This document shows positions 1-8,030 of a stretch of DNA of 64,000 bases, piece after piece. How positions within the stretch are numbered: the stretch's first letter is position 1; every line of letters begins with the position of its first letter. A program made the translations under genes and the position numbers. This stretch comes from Oscillospiraceae bacterium (GTDB lineage Bacteria > Bacillota > Clostridia > Oscillospirales > Oscillospiraceae). Below the pieces are notes generated by a model. That model saw only the letters and a program-made list of their open reading frames with translations. It did no database searches and was not told the DNA's origin. Location: positions 94,799-158,798 of the forward strand of contig WRLE01000007.1 of NCBI GenBank assembly GCA_009777775.1. The letters run 5' to 3'.

Positions 1-1
1 C

Positions 2-283
2 TCGTTTTCGTACCAGCGAGTAAACAATAACTGGTACAGCGGCTTGCGCCGTTCCGTAGTGGCTTCACAGTGTATGGGGACAATATGGATTGTTATGGAT
101 TTGGATTCATTGTGCGAGCGGTATTATATGCCGCTTTTGCGTTTTTCTATCCAGCATACCCATAAGCTTCTATACCCAGGCTTCCAGCGAGACGACGCAT
201 CGTTGAAAGACTGGGTTTTCATTTCTATTGTAACTTTACAAATCCAGCAGTTTTATCTACTTATAAGAAAAGGGAGCCAATAA
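2..283 (+). other. Open frame or structured leader before cobT
   Basis: One reading frame is open from the window edge to a TAA one base before the cobT start. I recognise no protein family in it, and its composition (many Cys, Tyr, Gln and Trp) is not convincingly coding. The same stretch holds several potential hairpins: GTACCAG/CTGGTAC near 10-37, AGCGG/CCGCT near 118-134 followed by a T-rich run, and CCCAG/CTGGG near 175-224 followed by TTTT. It may be the end of an upstream gene, a leader with attenuators, or both. I looked for a cobalamin riboswitch box and saw none. Confidence 0.25.
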
Positions 284-284
284 T

Positions 285-1388
285 ATGTCAAAGGAAAAAC
301 TAAAGGAATACATCTCTCAAATCAAAGGTCTCGATGACGAGGCAGCACAGAGGGCGCAGGAAAGATTGGACTCCCTGGCAAAGCCTCCTGGCAGCCTTGG
401 CAAGCTCGAGGACATCGCCAAGCATTTGTCAGGTATCAGCGGGCAGATATATTATAATAGTGAAAAACGCTGTGTAATCGTCATGTCCTCTGATAATGGA
501 GTCGTTGAAGAAGGCGTGTCCTCCACTCCCCAATCTGTGACCTTGGCTCAAACAATAAATTTTGTACGAGGTTTAACCGGAGTTGCTGTTATAGCAAAGC
601 AGTTCGATACTGATTTAATCGTTGTGGATGTGGGCATCAACGCAGATGTGGATTATCCTGGTATCATTAACAAAAAAATCCGCAAGTCCACTTGGAATCT
701 GGCGAAACAACATGCAATGACATATGACGAGGCTCTTCAAGCGGTGCTCATTGGCATAGAAACAGCAATTGATGCTGTCAATAATGGCTATACCCTTCTA
801 GGTGCAGGGGAAATGGGAATCGGAAACACCACCACATCGGCAGCAGTGCTTTGCGCTTTGACGGGTTTTCCAGCAGAGGATGTGGTGGGCAAAGGCGGCG
901 GCTTGTTGGAAGATGCATATAGGCATAAAATCGATGTGGTGAAAAACGCTGTGAGAGACCACGAGCCAGACCCAGCTGACCCCATTGATGTTTTGGCTAA
1001 GGTTGGCGGTTTCGACCTTGCTGCCATGGCTGGTGTTTTTCTTGGTGGTGCCATAATGCGGGTACCTGTGGTTATAGATGGTTTTATATCAATGGTGGCT
1101 GCCCTTGCTGCCGCCCGTATATCGCCGATAGCAAAAGAATTTATGATTGCTTCCCATGCTTCCTTTGAACAAGGTTTCATCCATGCTGCGGAAGCCTTAG
1201 GTGTCGAGCCATGCTTGATGATGAGTATGCGCCTAGGAGAAGGGAGCGGCTGTCCCATTATGTTTGCTGTGATAGATGCCGCTTGCGGAATGATGAGGGA
1301 TATGGCGACTTTTGCGGAAGCTGACATTAATGATGATTATTTAGATGAGTTGAGAAAGGGCGACCATTTTACAATTAACAAAGACTGA
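285..1388 (+). CDS. cobT: Nicotinate-nucleotide--dimethylbenzimidazole phosphoribosyltransferase CobT
   Basis: This enzyme makes alpha-ribazole phosphate from nicotinate mononucleotide and a lower-ligand base, the first step of nucleotide-loop assembly in cobalamin. The 367 residues match the usual family length of about 350. Visible family motifs are KPPGSLGKLE at about 33-42, GAGEMGIGNTT at about 173-183 and RLGEGSGCP at about 316-324, whose Glu319 corresponds to the known catalytic base. The ATG has a clear GGGAG ribosome site about 7 bases upstream. It heads a run of cobalamin genes (cobU, cobS, a cobC-like phosphatase). No dimethylbenzimidazole synthesis gene is seen in the window, so the base is probably taken up or made elsewhere. 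Confidence 0.97.
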   Translation: MSKEKLKEYISQIKGLDDEAAQRAQERLDSLAKPPGSLGKLEDIAKHLSGISGQIYYNSEKRCVIVMSSDNGVVEEGVSSTPQSVTLAQTINFVRGLTGVAVIAKQFDTDLIVVDVGINADVDYPGIINKKIRKSTWNLAKQHAMTYDEALQAVLIGIETAIDAVNNGYTLLGAGEMGIGNTTTSAAVLCALTGFPAEDVVGKGGGLLEDAYRHKIDVVKNAVRDHEPDPADPIDVLAKVGGFDLAAMAGVFLGGAIMRVPVVIDGFISMVAALAAARISPIAKEFMIASHASFEQGFIHAAEALGVEPCLMMSMRLGEGSGCPIMFAVIDAACGMMRDMATFAEADINDDYLDELRKGDHFTINKD

Positions 1389-1431
1389 TTGTGTTGGTAA
1401 AAATGAAATCATATTGGAGACAAATCAAAAA

Positions 1432-1998
1432 ATGAAAGTTTTCATATCAGGTGGTTGCAAAAACGGTAAGTCATATTATGCCCAACATTTAGCAAAAAGG
1501 CAGCAAAATGATAAGCTTTATTATATAGCTACGATGAGTTCTGTGGACAGCGAAGATGACCAGCGCATCGCCAGGCACCAAGATGAGCGAGAAGGTTGGG
1601 GTTTTGAAACAATTGAGCAAGCAGTCAATATTGAAGACATACTGAATGTCTGCGACTCGACTGGCTCCTTTCTCCTCGATAGTGTAACAGCACTTCTCGC
1701 CAACGAAATGTTCAAAAGTGATGGAAGTGTGGATTTCGATGCATCTTCACGAATCATCGATGGTATAAATGTGTTATTGGAAAAAGTGGAAAACATAGTC
1801 ATTGTCTCCGATTATATCTACAGTGATGCCATGGAATATGACGAACTCACCGAACAATACCGTAAGGCTCTTGCCCAAATCGACAGAGCCACTGTGAAAA
1901 TGTGCGATGTGGTACTGGAAGTTGCATATTCCACCGTCACCCTTCACCGCTCAACGGAAGATGGGCGCTGGGAGTCTCTTTCAGAAGGTTTGCGATGA
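1432..1998 (+). CDS. cobU: Adenosylcobinamide kinase / adenosylcobinamide-phosphate guanylyltransferase CobU
   Basis: CobU phosphorylates adenosylcobinamide and then transfers GMP to it, preparing it for CobS. The 188 residues include a Walker A loop GGCKNGKS at 7-14 (usual form GGxRSGKS) and an ARHQDERE motif whose His49 corresponds to the guanylylated histidine of the family. I chose the ATG that gives MKVFISGG; an in-frame TTG six codons upstream sits on the likely ribosome site (GGAG at about 1416) and is less likely. The C-terminus is slightly divergent (VAYSTVTLHRS, where the family has an ADEVxxVxxGxPxxxK-like end). The stop overlaps the cobS start as ATGA, which indicates translational coupling. 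Confidence 0.93.
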   Translation: MKVFISGGCKNGKSYYAQHLAKRQQNDKLYYIATMSSVDSEDDQRIARHQDEREGWGFETIEQAVNIEDILNVCDSTGSFLLDSVTALLANEMFKSDGSVDFDASSRIIDGINVLLEKVENIVIVSDYIYSDAMEYDELTEQYRKALAQIDRATVKMCDVVLEVAYSTVTLHRSTEDGRWESLSEGLR

Positions 1999-2753
1999 AA
2001 AGGATATTTAGAGCTTTCTACATGACCCTAGGAATGTTTTGCGCTATTCCCCTACCCTGGCTTATATGGGATGACGATTGCGTTATCCTTATGATGCCTT
2101 GCTTCCCCTTTGTGGGTTTGGTCATCGGCGGAATTTGGTGGCTAGCTGCAAAGCTTTTGCTTCTGTCAACAATCCACACCGCTCTATCAGCAGCGATTCT
2201 GACTTTGGTTATGCTCTCTGCTGCTGGGTTTATTCACCTAGATGGTTATATGGATACCAGCGATGCTGTTTTATCCCGCAGAGACCACGAGGAAAAAATC
2301 CGCATATTAAAAGACCCCCATACAGGCTCCTTTTCTGTGATAATGGTTGCATTGCTATTTCTTTTCCAATATGCTGCAACATTTGCGTTCCTCGACAAGG
2401 GTACCCATGCGCTTCTTCTGATATTAATTGCCGTTATTTCCCGTTGCGGCTCTGCATATACGACCCTGGTTCTCACCCCCGCTCCCCACAGCAGCAATGT
2501 GAATATGTATAGGAAAGTAAGCATAAAACTATTATATAAATCCATTGGACCCTTAATAACTATATTATCAACTGTCATAGCTTTTTATATCGCAGGAATC
2601 GGTGGAGTAATAGTTTGCGCAGCAGCTGTCCTGGGATATGGTGCGGCAATGGCATATGTTTACATCGATTTAAAAGGAGTCTCAGGCGACTTGGCAGGAT
2701 TTGCTCTGGTCATCAGCGAACTATGCGGTTTGATAGCTTTGGCTATAATATAG
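1995..2753 (+). CDS. cobS: Adenosylcobinamide-GDP ribazoletransferase CobS
   Basis: CobS is the membrane cobalamin synthase that joins adenosylcobinamide-GDP with alpha-ribazole or its phosphate. The product of 252 residues is strongly hydrophobic with several membrane segments. It carries the family signature GFIHLDGYMDTSDAV followed by KDPHTGSF, comparable to the usual HLDGxxDTxDG and KDxxxGxxG. The start is the ATG of the ATGA overlap with cobU; the frame is open further upstream, but that part reads through cobU and is not family-like. With cobT and cobU it completes nucleotide-loop assembly. Confidence 0.94.
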   Translation: MKRIFRAFYMTLGMFCAIPLPWLIWDDDCVILMMPCFPFVGLVIGGIWWLAAKLLLLSTIHTALSAAILTLVMLSAAGFIHLDGYMDTSDAVLSRRDHEEKIRILKDPHTGSFSVIMVALLFLFQYAATFAFLDKGTHALLLILIAVISRCGSAYTTLVLTPAPHSSNVNMYRKVSIKLLYKSIGPLITILSTVIAFYIAGIGGVIVCAAAVLGYGAAMAYVYIDLKGVSGDLAGFALVISELCGLIALAII

Positions 2754-2864
2754 CGGCGTTATATACGAAATTTTTTTAAATGACCACTATGTAAAAATGC
2801 CACTGAATATAATACTTGTGTATTGTCTGCTAACAAAACATCTTAAAAGAAAGAGGTATCCATT

Positions 2865-3245
2865 ATGAAATTAGTTTTCGGTGGAGCATATCAGGGAAAG
2901 CTGGAGTATGCCATGGAAGCATATGAAGTATCGGAAACTGATATATACCGCTGCAGTGAGGATAATACTGACTTTCCCCAGGCTGCGAAAATTGTCTACG
3001 AGCTGGATAAATGGATACTCGCCCTTATTAAAGCTGGCATTGATACTGATACTGCTATTTCTGATTTCATGAAAAATAATACAGACACTTGTATCATAGC
3101 AAATGATATATCAAGCGGTATCGTCCCCTATGAACCCCAATTGAGACAGTGGCGCGAAGCGGTGGGAAGAGCACTGGCTGCTATTGCAAAAGAATCTGAC
3201 GAGGTTGTGCGTCTCTTTTGTGGCATCCCCACGAGACTTGTTTAA
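2865..3245 (+). CDS. Reduced CobU-like protein with altered Walker A
   Basis: This 126-residue protein resembles the two ends of CobU. The N-terminus has GGAYQGKL at 6-13, a P-loop in which the usual Ser/Thr after Lys is Leu. The C-terminus (ANDISSGIVP, WREAVGRALAAIA, SDEVVRLFCGIP) matches the C-terminal part of CobU-family proteins. The middle part, which would hold the guanylylated histidine, is missing. Guanylyltransferase activity is therefore unlikely; a kinase-like, binding or accessory role in cobinamide salvage is an inference. It directly abuts the next gene (the TAA is followed at once by ATG) and has an AAAGAGG ribosome site. Confidence 0.75.
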   Translation: MKLVFGGAYQGKLEYAMEAYEVSETDIYRCSEDNTDFPQAAKIVYELDKWILALIKAGIDTDTAISDFMKNNTDTCIIANDISSGIVPYEPQLRQWREAVGRALAAIAKESDEVVRLFCGIPTRLV

Positions 3246-3827
3246 ATGATTATTCACTTGTTGCGCCATGGCAGAACTGCTCCCAATATTGAAGGTCTAT
3301 TTTGCGGAAGTACCGATGTTCCCCTTTCCTCTGAGGGAATCGCAGAGTTGGAAGAACTCATCTCACAGGATATTTACCCAAAAGCGCAAATTTATTTCAC
3401 CAGTGGCTTGCTTCGAGCAAAGCAAACAGCAAATATTATATACGGCGATATACCCATGCTGGCTCTTGATGATTTAGATGAATACAACTTTGGTATATAT
3501 GAGATGAAAAGCTTTGATGAAATCAAAGAAGATGATGATTTGAAGCTTTGGGTCAACGATGAAACTGGTGTAATAAAATGTCCCGGTGGCGAAAGCCAAC
3601 AAGAATTTGTCCAGCGAGTATTAAGAGGCTATGAATCTGTGCTTACTCTGACGAATGAAGAGAGTATAAAATCTGCCATGCTTGTGTTCCACGGAGGTCC
3701 GATTGTCCGTATAATGCAGCATCTATTTCCCGAAGAAGGCATCTTCTTCAATTGGCAACCTGATAATGGGCATGGATACTCCATTGATATTTCATCGGAC
3801 AGCCCAGTAATATTACAGAAGTTTTGA
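3246..3827 (+). CDS. cobC: Histidine phosphatase family protein, CobC-like (alpha-ribazole phosphatase)
   Basis: The protein has the phosphoglycerate mutase / histidine phosphatase fold: the catalytic RHG at residues 7-9, a conserved Arg in SGLLRAKQTA, Glu in DEYNFGIYE and a second His in VFHGGPIVR. The length of 193 residues suits alpha-ribazole-5-phosphate phosphatase (CobC), which dephosphorylates the nucleotide-loop intermediate. The family is broad, so the CobC assignment rests mainly on the position inside the cob cluster. Its start follows the previous stop with no gap, suggesting coupled translation. Confidence 0.85.
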   Translation: MIIHLLRHGRTAPNIEGLFCGSTDVPLSSEGIAELEELISQDIYPKAQIYFTSGLLRAKQTANIIYGDIPMLALDDLDEYNFGIYEMKSFDEIKEDDDLKLWVNDETGVIKCPGGESQQEFVQRVLRGYESVLTLTNEESIKSAMLVFHGGPIVRIMQHLFPEEGIFFNWQPDNGHGYSIDISSDSPVILQKF

Positions 3828-3852
3828 CCCATATACCCTGCAAAGATATGGG
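3828..3852 (+). repeat. Small hairpin after the cobC-like gene
   Basis: CCCATAT and ATATGGG form a 7-bp stem with an 11-base loop immediately after the stop codon. There is no T-run, so it is at best a weak terminator or an mRNA-stabilising hairpin. The rest of the gap to the next gene shows no recognised riboswitch. Confidence 0.4.
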
Positions 3853-3954
3853 CAAACGATATTAAAGGCAAATGTAACTATATAAAGGGTATGATGCGAG
3901 GTATTATCCCTTGTATGGAAACAGGCAAATTATATTATAAGGAGAATACATGAA

Positions 3955-4908
3955 ATGAAAAAACTATCAAAAACAATCGCTCTGATCCTCACTATTGCCG
4001 CGCTTTTTGCATTGGCTGCTTGTGACAACAGCTCACCTGCAACAAGCTCCACAGAACCCGATGATGTCACCGTAGAACGCATTGATTATGACAGGGATGG
4101 AAACACCATCACACTACCAGATGAAATAAATAAAATCATATCAATTGGTCCATCAAATACCGAGGTTTTAGTTGCCTTGGGCTATGGGGACAAGATAATC
4201 GCAACAGATGCTTATTCCAGCAACGTCCCTGGAATCAAAGAAGGTATATCCGATTTTTCCATGATGGCAAACGATGGCGAATTAATTATCGAAATGGACC
4301 CTGATGTGATTTTTGTCACAGGAATGAGCAGAGCTGGTGGAGACGACCCTTATGCAGTAATCGCCCAGGCAGGTATTTGTCTAATATATATGCCATCCAG
4401 CGTTAGCATAGAGGGTATAAAAGAAGACATACGCTATATGGCAGCAGTCTTATCCGTTGAAGAAACTGGAGAAGAAATAATCGCCAATATGGAAGCCGAA
4501 ATAGAAAGAATCTTGGAAATTACAAGCGCAGCTAGCGAAACAAAAAGAGTCTATTTTGAAATCGCCGCTGCACCTAATATGTATAGTTTCGGCAGTGGTA
4601 CCTTTTTGCATGAAATGATTGAAATGCTGGGTGGCGAAAACATATTTGGTGAAACCATCAGCTGGGCTTCTGTTTCCGATGAAGCGATCCTCGATGCAGA
4701 CCCTGAAGTTATTTTAACCACAGTGAACTATATCGACAATCCCATAGATGAAATAAAATCAAGGGATGGTTGGAATAATGTTACTGCGATTGCCAACGAT
4801 GCTGTTTACTACATCAGCACCGATGCCAGTAATCGCCCAAGCCACAACATTGTTATTGCAATGGAGCAAATAGCCCGCGCCATTCACCCTGAACTCTTCG
4901 AAGGGTAA
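3955..4908 (+). CDS. btuF: Corrinoid ABC transporter substrate-binding lipoprotein, BtuF-like
   Basis: This is a periplasmic-binding-protein-like lipoprotein of 317 residues. It has a signal peptide of the MKKLSKTIALILTIAALFAL type with a lipobox ending at Cys23, and the type III (BtuF/FecB) two-lobe family pattern: NKIISIGPSNTEVLVALGYGDKIIATD near the start of the mature domain and AIANDAVYYIS near the end. It would capture corrinoids, or possibly an iron chelate, outside the membrane for the BtuC/BtuD-like pair that follows. The corrinoid assignment is inferred from the flanking cob genes; FecB-type siderophore binding is the alternative. GGAG lies about 10 bases upstream of the ATG. Confidence 0.85.
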   Translation: MKKLSKTIALILTIAALFALAACDNSSPATSSTEPDDVTVERIDYDRDGNTITLPDEINKIISIGPSNTEVLVALGYGDKIIATDAYSSNVPGIKEGISDFSMMANDGELIIEMDPDVIFVTGMSRAGGDDPYAVIAQAGICLIYMPSSVSIEGIKEDIRYMAAVLSVEETGEEIIANMEAEIERILEITSAASETKRVYFEIAAAPNMYSFGSGTFLHEMIEMLGGENIFGETISWASVSDEAILDADPEVILTTVNYIDNPIDEIKSRDGWNNVTAIANDAVYYISTDASNRPSHNIVIAMEQIARAIHPELFEG

Positions 4909-4949
4909 GTTATTAGATCACTTAACAACTGTTTTGTCATTGTTGGCTT

Positions 4950-4990
4950 GACCCGCAATCCCATTCGGGTATTGGGTGGGATTGCGGTTC
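4950..4990 (+). repeat. Strong intergenic hairpin between btuF and btuC
   Basis: Two 14-base arms, 4950-4963 and 4977-4990, are complementary apart from one mismatch and enclose a 13-base loop. No T-run follows, so it is not a classical terminator. A hairpin at this point of a binding-protein operon often stabilises the upstream mRNA and lowers downstream expression; that role is inferred here. Confidence 0.6.
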
Positions 4991-5083
4991 GGAGCCACAA
5001 AGACGAAAGCTTGAAGTTTTACTGAATAGTGGTCTATTCTCGAAATAATAAAACTACGAGATTGCTAAAAGGATGAGATTAAG

Positions 5084-6100
5084 TTGAAAGCAAAGGTTAT
5101 AGTCACAATAGTTTTATCACTTGTTATTATTGTGATAGGCGTAACATTTGGTAGCGTTTGGGTCCCCCCTGATACAGTATGGCACATTATACGCAACAAA
5201 GTGTTTAGCGTTCCCCTACCCGAATCCGTCAGTCAAACATCCGTTGCAATTGTGTGGAATCTCAGATTGCCTCGAGCCTTGCTTGCCTTTATCGTAGGTG
5301 CTTGCCTATCTATCAGTGGAGCTGTGATGCAGTCTGTTTTAAGAAATCCCCTTGCCTCATCGTATACTTTGGGTGTTTCCTCAGGTGCTTCTTTAGGAGC
5401 TTGCATTGTCATCATGTTTGGTGTTACCCTGCCCTTTCTCCCTTTGATGACCCTCCCGCTCATTGGCTTTGCCTTTGGCTTGGGAACGATACTCTTGGCA
5501 GTTGCATTTGCCTCTCGCCTTGACGGACAAATGGAGAACAACACAATCATACTAACTGGTATGGTATTTTCCCTCTTTGTCAATGCCCTAACCACCCTAT
5601 TATCTGCAATATCAAGGGAACACTTGCAACGATTGGTATTCTGGCAGATGGGAAGCTTTTCCGCTCGTGGTTGGACTCCTGTTGCCATTCTCGCGCCAAT
5701 AATAGTCGCTGGATTGCTTTATGTCCTGCACTATAACCGCGAGCTGGATATGATGACCTTCGGCGAAGAACAAGCAAAAACAATGGGTGTAAACATCAAG
5801 CGCATCAAATGGATTTTGCTCGTAACTTCCGCTGCTCTCACAGGGAGCGCAATCGCTTTCGTTGGTGTAATAGGCTTTGTGGATTTGGTTGCTCCCCATA
5901 TAATTCGCAGAATCTTTGGCTCATCCCACAGGTATGTGCTGCCAATGTCCGCCTTTTTCGGCGGAGCTTTCATGGTAATATGCGACTTAGTTGCTCGAAC
6001 AGTGGTTTCACCAGCAGAACTACCAGTGGGTGCCGTAACAGCAATGATAGGAGCTCCCTTCTTTGCATATATATATTTTGGAAGAAAAAATAAAGCTTAA
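5084..6100 (+). CDS. btuC: Corrinoid/iron ABC transporter permease, BtuC/FecCD family
   Basis: A polytopic membrane protein of 338 residues with FecCD-family signatures: LRLPRALLAFIVGACLSISGAVMQ, RNPLASSYTLGVSSGASLGA, and the C-terminal GxIxFVGLxxPHIxR pattern as GVIGFVDLVAPHIIR. It would form the dimeric translocation channel for the substrate bound by the upstream lipoprotein. The start is a TTG preceded by AAGGATGAG; no better ATG lies nearby. It is followed closely by the ATPase gene. Confidence 0.92.
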   Translation: MKAKVIVTIVLSLVIIVIGVTFGSVWVPPDTVWHIIRNKVFSVPLPESVSQTSVAIVWNLRLPRALLAFIVGACLSISGAVMQSVLRNPLASSYTLGVSSGASLGACIVIMFGVTLPFLPLMTLPLIGFAFGLGTILLAVAFASRLDGQMENNTIILTGMVFSLFVNALTTLLSAISREHLQRLVFWQMGSFSARGWTPVAILAPIIVAGLLYVLHYNRELDMMTFGEEQAKTMGVNIKRIKWILLVTSAALTGSAIAFVGVIGFVDLVAPHIIRRIFGSSHRYVLPMSAFFGGAFMVICDLVARTVVSPAELPVGAVTAMIGAPFFAYIYFGRKNKA

Positions 6101-6152
6101 ATTAACAATCGCCACAAGCCTAAAAGATCTGTTATATGGAGGTAAAGATAAA

Positions 6153-6956
6153 ATGTTGACATTATCAAATGTATCGGTGGGATACAACGGTATAAATGTG
6201 ATAAAAAATGTAAATATGCATGTGAATTATAATGAAAACCTCTCCATCATCGGACCAAACGGCTGTGGAAAAACCACATTGCTAAAAGCAGTCGCCAACA
6301 TACTCCCATATAGCGGCGAGATTGAAATCGCAGGTACTTCCATAAAAAAAATGAAGCACAAAGAAATCTCCTTGCGTATAGCCATGCTTACACAAATGTC
6401 TGGTATATATTTTTCATATACGGTATTCGATACTGTGATGATGGGACGGTATTTACACATAAAAGACAAGCTTTTGGGTCTCCCCTCAGAAGCGGATAAA
6501 GAGGCAGTATTAACTTGCCTCGATGCAGTTGACCTTCTGGAACAAAAGGATAGAATGATAACCACTCTATCTGGTGGGCAATTGCAAAGGGTGTTTTTAG
6601 CAAGGACATTGGTGCAAGAGCCTGAAGTTATACTCCTTGATGAACCTACAAACCACTTGGATTTGAAATATCAAATCGAATTGGTGGAATACTTGAAGAA
6701 ATGGGCATCTGAGGGCAGCCGTGTCGTGGTGGGCGTGATGCACGACATCAATCTGGCTATGAGACTCAGTGATGACATTTTGGTGCTAAAAGACGGCGAG
6801 ATTCAAGTCCAAGGAAAAGCCGACGAGGTTATAACAGACAGCCTACTGGAATATGTATACGATATTGATGTTGCCGAATATATGCGCGAATCCCTCCAAC
6901 GCTGGCAGTGTATCGGTGAAAATAATAAAAATCTCAGCGTACCATCTGCTATTTAG
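6153..6956 (+). CDS. btuD: Corrinoid/iron ABC transporter ATPase, BtuD/FepC family
   Basis: A 267-residue ATP-binding subunit with Walker A GPNGCGKTT, Q-loop, signature LSGGQLQRV, Walker B VILLDEPTNHLD and a switch His in VMHDINLA. It energises the BtuC-like permease. The frame is open 30 codons further upstream, but that part overlaps btuC and lacks a ribosome site. The ATG used here follows TGGAGG at the right distance. The three-gene set sits between lower-ligand genes and a CbiP-like gene, which favours corrinoid over iron-siderophore transport. Confidence 0.92.
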   Translation: MLTLSNVSVGYNGINVIKNVNMHVNYNENLSIIGPNGCGKTTLLKAVANILPYSGEIEIAGTSIKKMKHKEISLRIAMLTQMSGIYFSYTVFDTVMMGRYLHIKDKLLGLPSEADKEAVLTCLDAVDLLEQKDRMITTLSGGQLQRVFLARTLVQEPEVILLDEPTNHLDLKYQIELVEYLKKWASEGSRVVVGVMHDINLAMRLSDDILVLKDGEIQVQGKADEVITDSLLEYVYDIDVAEYMRESLQRWQCIGENNKNLSVPSAI

Positions 6957-7028
6957 CAAGCTCATTGTAGGGTCCAGATACTCTCAGTAATAATTCATAT
7001 TCTTTGTATATTCGGAGGTTTCAAAATA

Positions 7029-7886
7029 ATGGCTAAAAAAATAATGCTTCAAGGTACATCATCCGGTGCTGGAAAAACCACCATTGCCCTTGCTCTTTGT
7101 CGAATCTTTCACCAAGACGGTTTCAAAGTAGCACCCTTTAAATCGCAAAATGTTACCTCCAACACTTCAAAGACAAAAAATGGTGATGAAATCGCCATTT
7201 CCCAGCTCCTACAAGCATATGCCGCAGGAGCCGAACCCAGCGCGCAAATGAACCCTGTTGTGTTGAATATGTCTGGTGGTGAAGGCACCCAAGTCATTCT
7301 CAATGGCAAGCCATATGGGAGAGTAAATTCCCAAGAATTGAGTGAAATGAAAATACCAGTGCTCCTGCCTGAAATTTTAAAAGCATACGAAAGCCTTGAT
7401 GAACAGTATGATATTATTGTAATCGAAGGCGCAGGAAGCCCTGTGGAATTAAATCTAAACACCAATGATATTGTCAACATGGGTATTGCCACCCGATTGG
7501 ATGCTCCCGTTCTTCTCATTGGCGACATCGACAGAGGTGGAGTATTCGCTTCACTCTATGGTACCATTGCCCTGTATACCGATGAAGAACGCGCTCTGGT
7601 AAAAGGCACCATCGTGAATCGTTTCAAAGGCGATCTCCAACGCTTTGAAGATGGCAAAGCACTCTTGGAGTCTATTTGCAAAATCCCAGTAGCTGGAGTT
7701 ATTCCCTATATAGATATAGATTTGCCAGAAGAGGACGATTTGGTAGCAAGACCAGCAGGACCCGTCCTCCAAAACACCGCCTTAACAGACAGCACCCCCT
7801 TCGCCCCCGAGTTCGACCGAATAGCAGAAATAATCAGACAAGCCCTTGATATGGAACTGATATATAGGATAATTAATAATGAATAA
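7029..7886 (+). CDS. CbiP/CobQ-like cobyric acid synthase lacking the glutaminase domain
   Basis: Full-length cobyric acid synthase (about 500 residues) amidates corrin side chains using ammonia from a C-terminal glutaminase domain. This 285-residue protein keeps the N-terminal dethiobiotin-synthetase-like ATPase: QGTSSGAGKTT at about 8-18, VAPFKSQNVTSNT at about 35-47, MNPVVLNMSG at about 76-85, VIEGAGSP and GDIDRGGVFASLYGT. After about residue 240 there is no glutaminase domain, only a short tail (FDRIAEIIRQALDMELIYRII) like the very end of CbiP. It therefore looks like an internal deletion that retains the tail. It may use free ammonia or a partner, or have a different amidation target. 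It follows an excellent GGAGG site. Confidence 0.85.
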   Translation: MAKKIMLQGTSSGAGKTTIALALCRIFHQDGFKVAPFKSQNVTSNTSKTKNGDEIAISQLLQAYAAGAEPSAQMNPVVLNMSGGEGTQVILNGKPYGRVNSQELSEMKIPVLLPEILKAYESLDEQYDIIVIEGAGSPVELNLNTNDIVNMGIATRLDAPVLLIGDIDRGGVFASLYGTIALYTDEERALVKGTIVNRFKGDLQRFEDGKALLESICKIPVAGVIPYIDIDLPEEDDLVARPAGPVLQNTALTDSTPFAPEFDRIAEIIRQALDMELIYRIINNE

Positions 7887-7925
7887 TGAATAATTATCCA
7901 AAACGCAACACAATACAATGACATT

Positions 7926-7954
7926 CGTAGGGCGCGGCATCCCTGACGCGCCGC
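7926..7954. repeat. REP-like palindrome, GC-rich type (GGCGCG...CGCGCC)
   Basis: GTAGGGCGCGGC...GACGCGCCG contains the inverted arms GGCGCG (7931-7936) and CGCGCC (7947-7952). The same unit occurs as a five-copy tandem array ending in the same palindrome near 29593-29680. It lies in an AT-rich gap between two genes and is most likely a mobile or dispersed intergenic repeat. Confidence 0.65.
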
Positions 7955-7979
7955 TTAGGAAACAATTAACAACGAACAA

Positions 7980-8011
7980 CTCCTAATTCCTAATTCCTAA
8001 TTCCTAATTAA
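7980..8011. repeat. Tandem CTAATTCC octamer repeat
   Basis: About four tandem copies of TCCTAATT lie directly before the ribosome site (TTTGGAGG) of the next gene. The same octamer family flanks the end of the MerR gene (47621-47687) and the end of aspS (47783-47814). It is non-coding, and its function is unknown. Confidence 0.75.
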
Positions 8012-8030
8012 CTTTGGAGGTTTATTTTAC

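Noticed and set aside
1..284. Cobalamin riboswitch upstream of cobT
   Set aside because: I looked for the B12 box (AGCCAGGAGACCTGCC-like) and the GGTG/AATCC and GCCACTG elements on both strands and did not find them.
788..1327. Minus-strand gene of 179 residues within cobT
   Set aside because: It is the antisense reading of cobT, whose family motifs are certain.
3828..3954. Cobalamin riboswitch upstream of the btuF-like gene
   Set aside because: The gap is too short (127 bases) and lacks the conserved boxes; only a small hairpin is present.
6063..6152. N-terminal extension of the BtuD-like ATPase
   Set aside because: These 30 codons overlap btuC and precede a clear GGAGG site and ATG.
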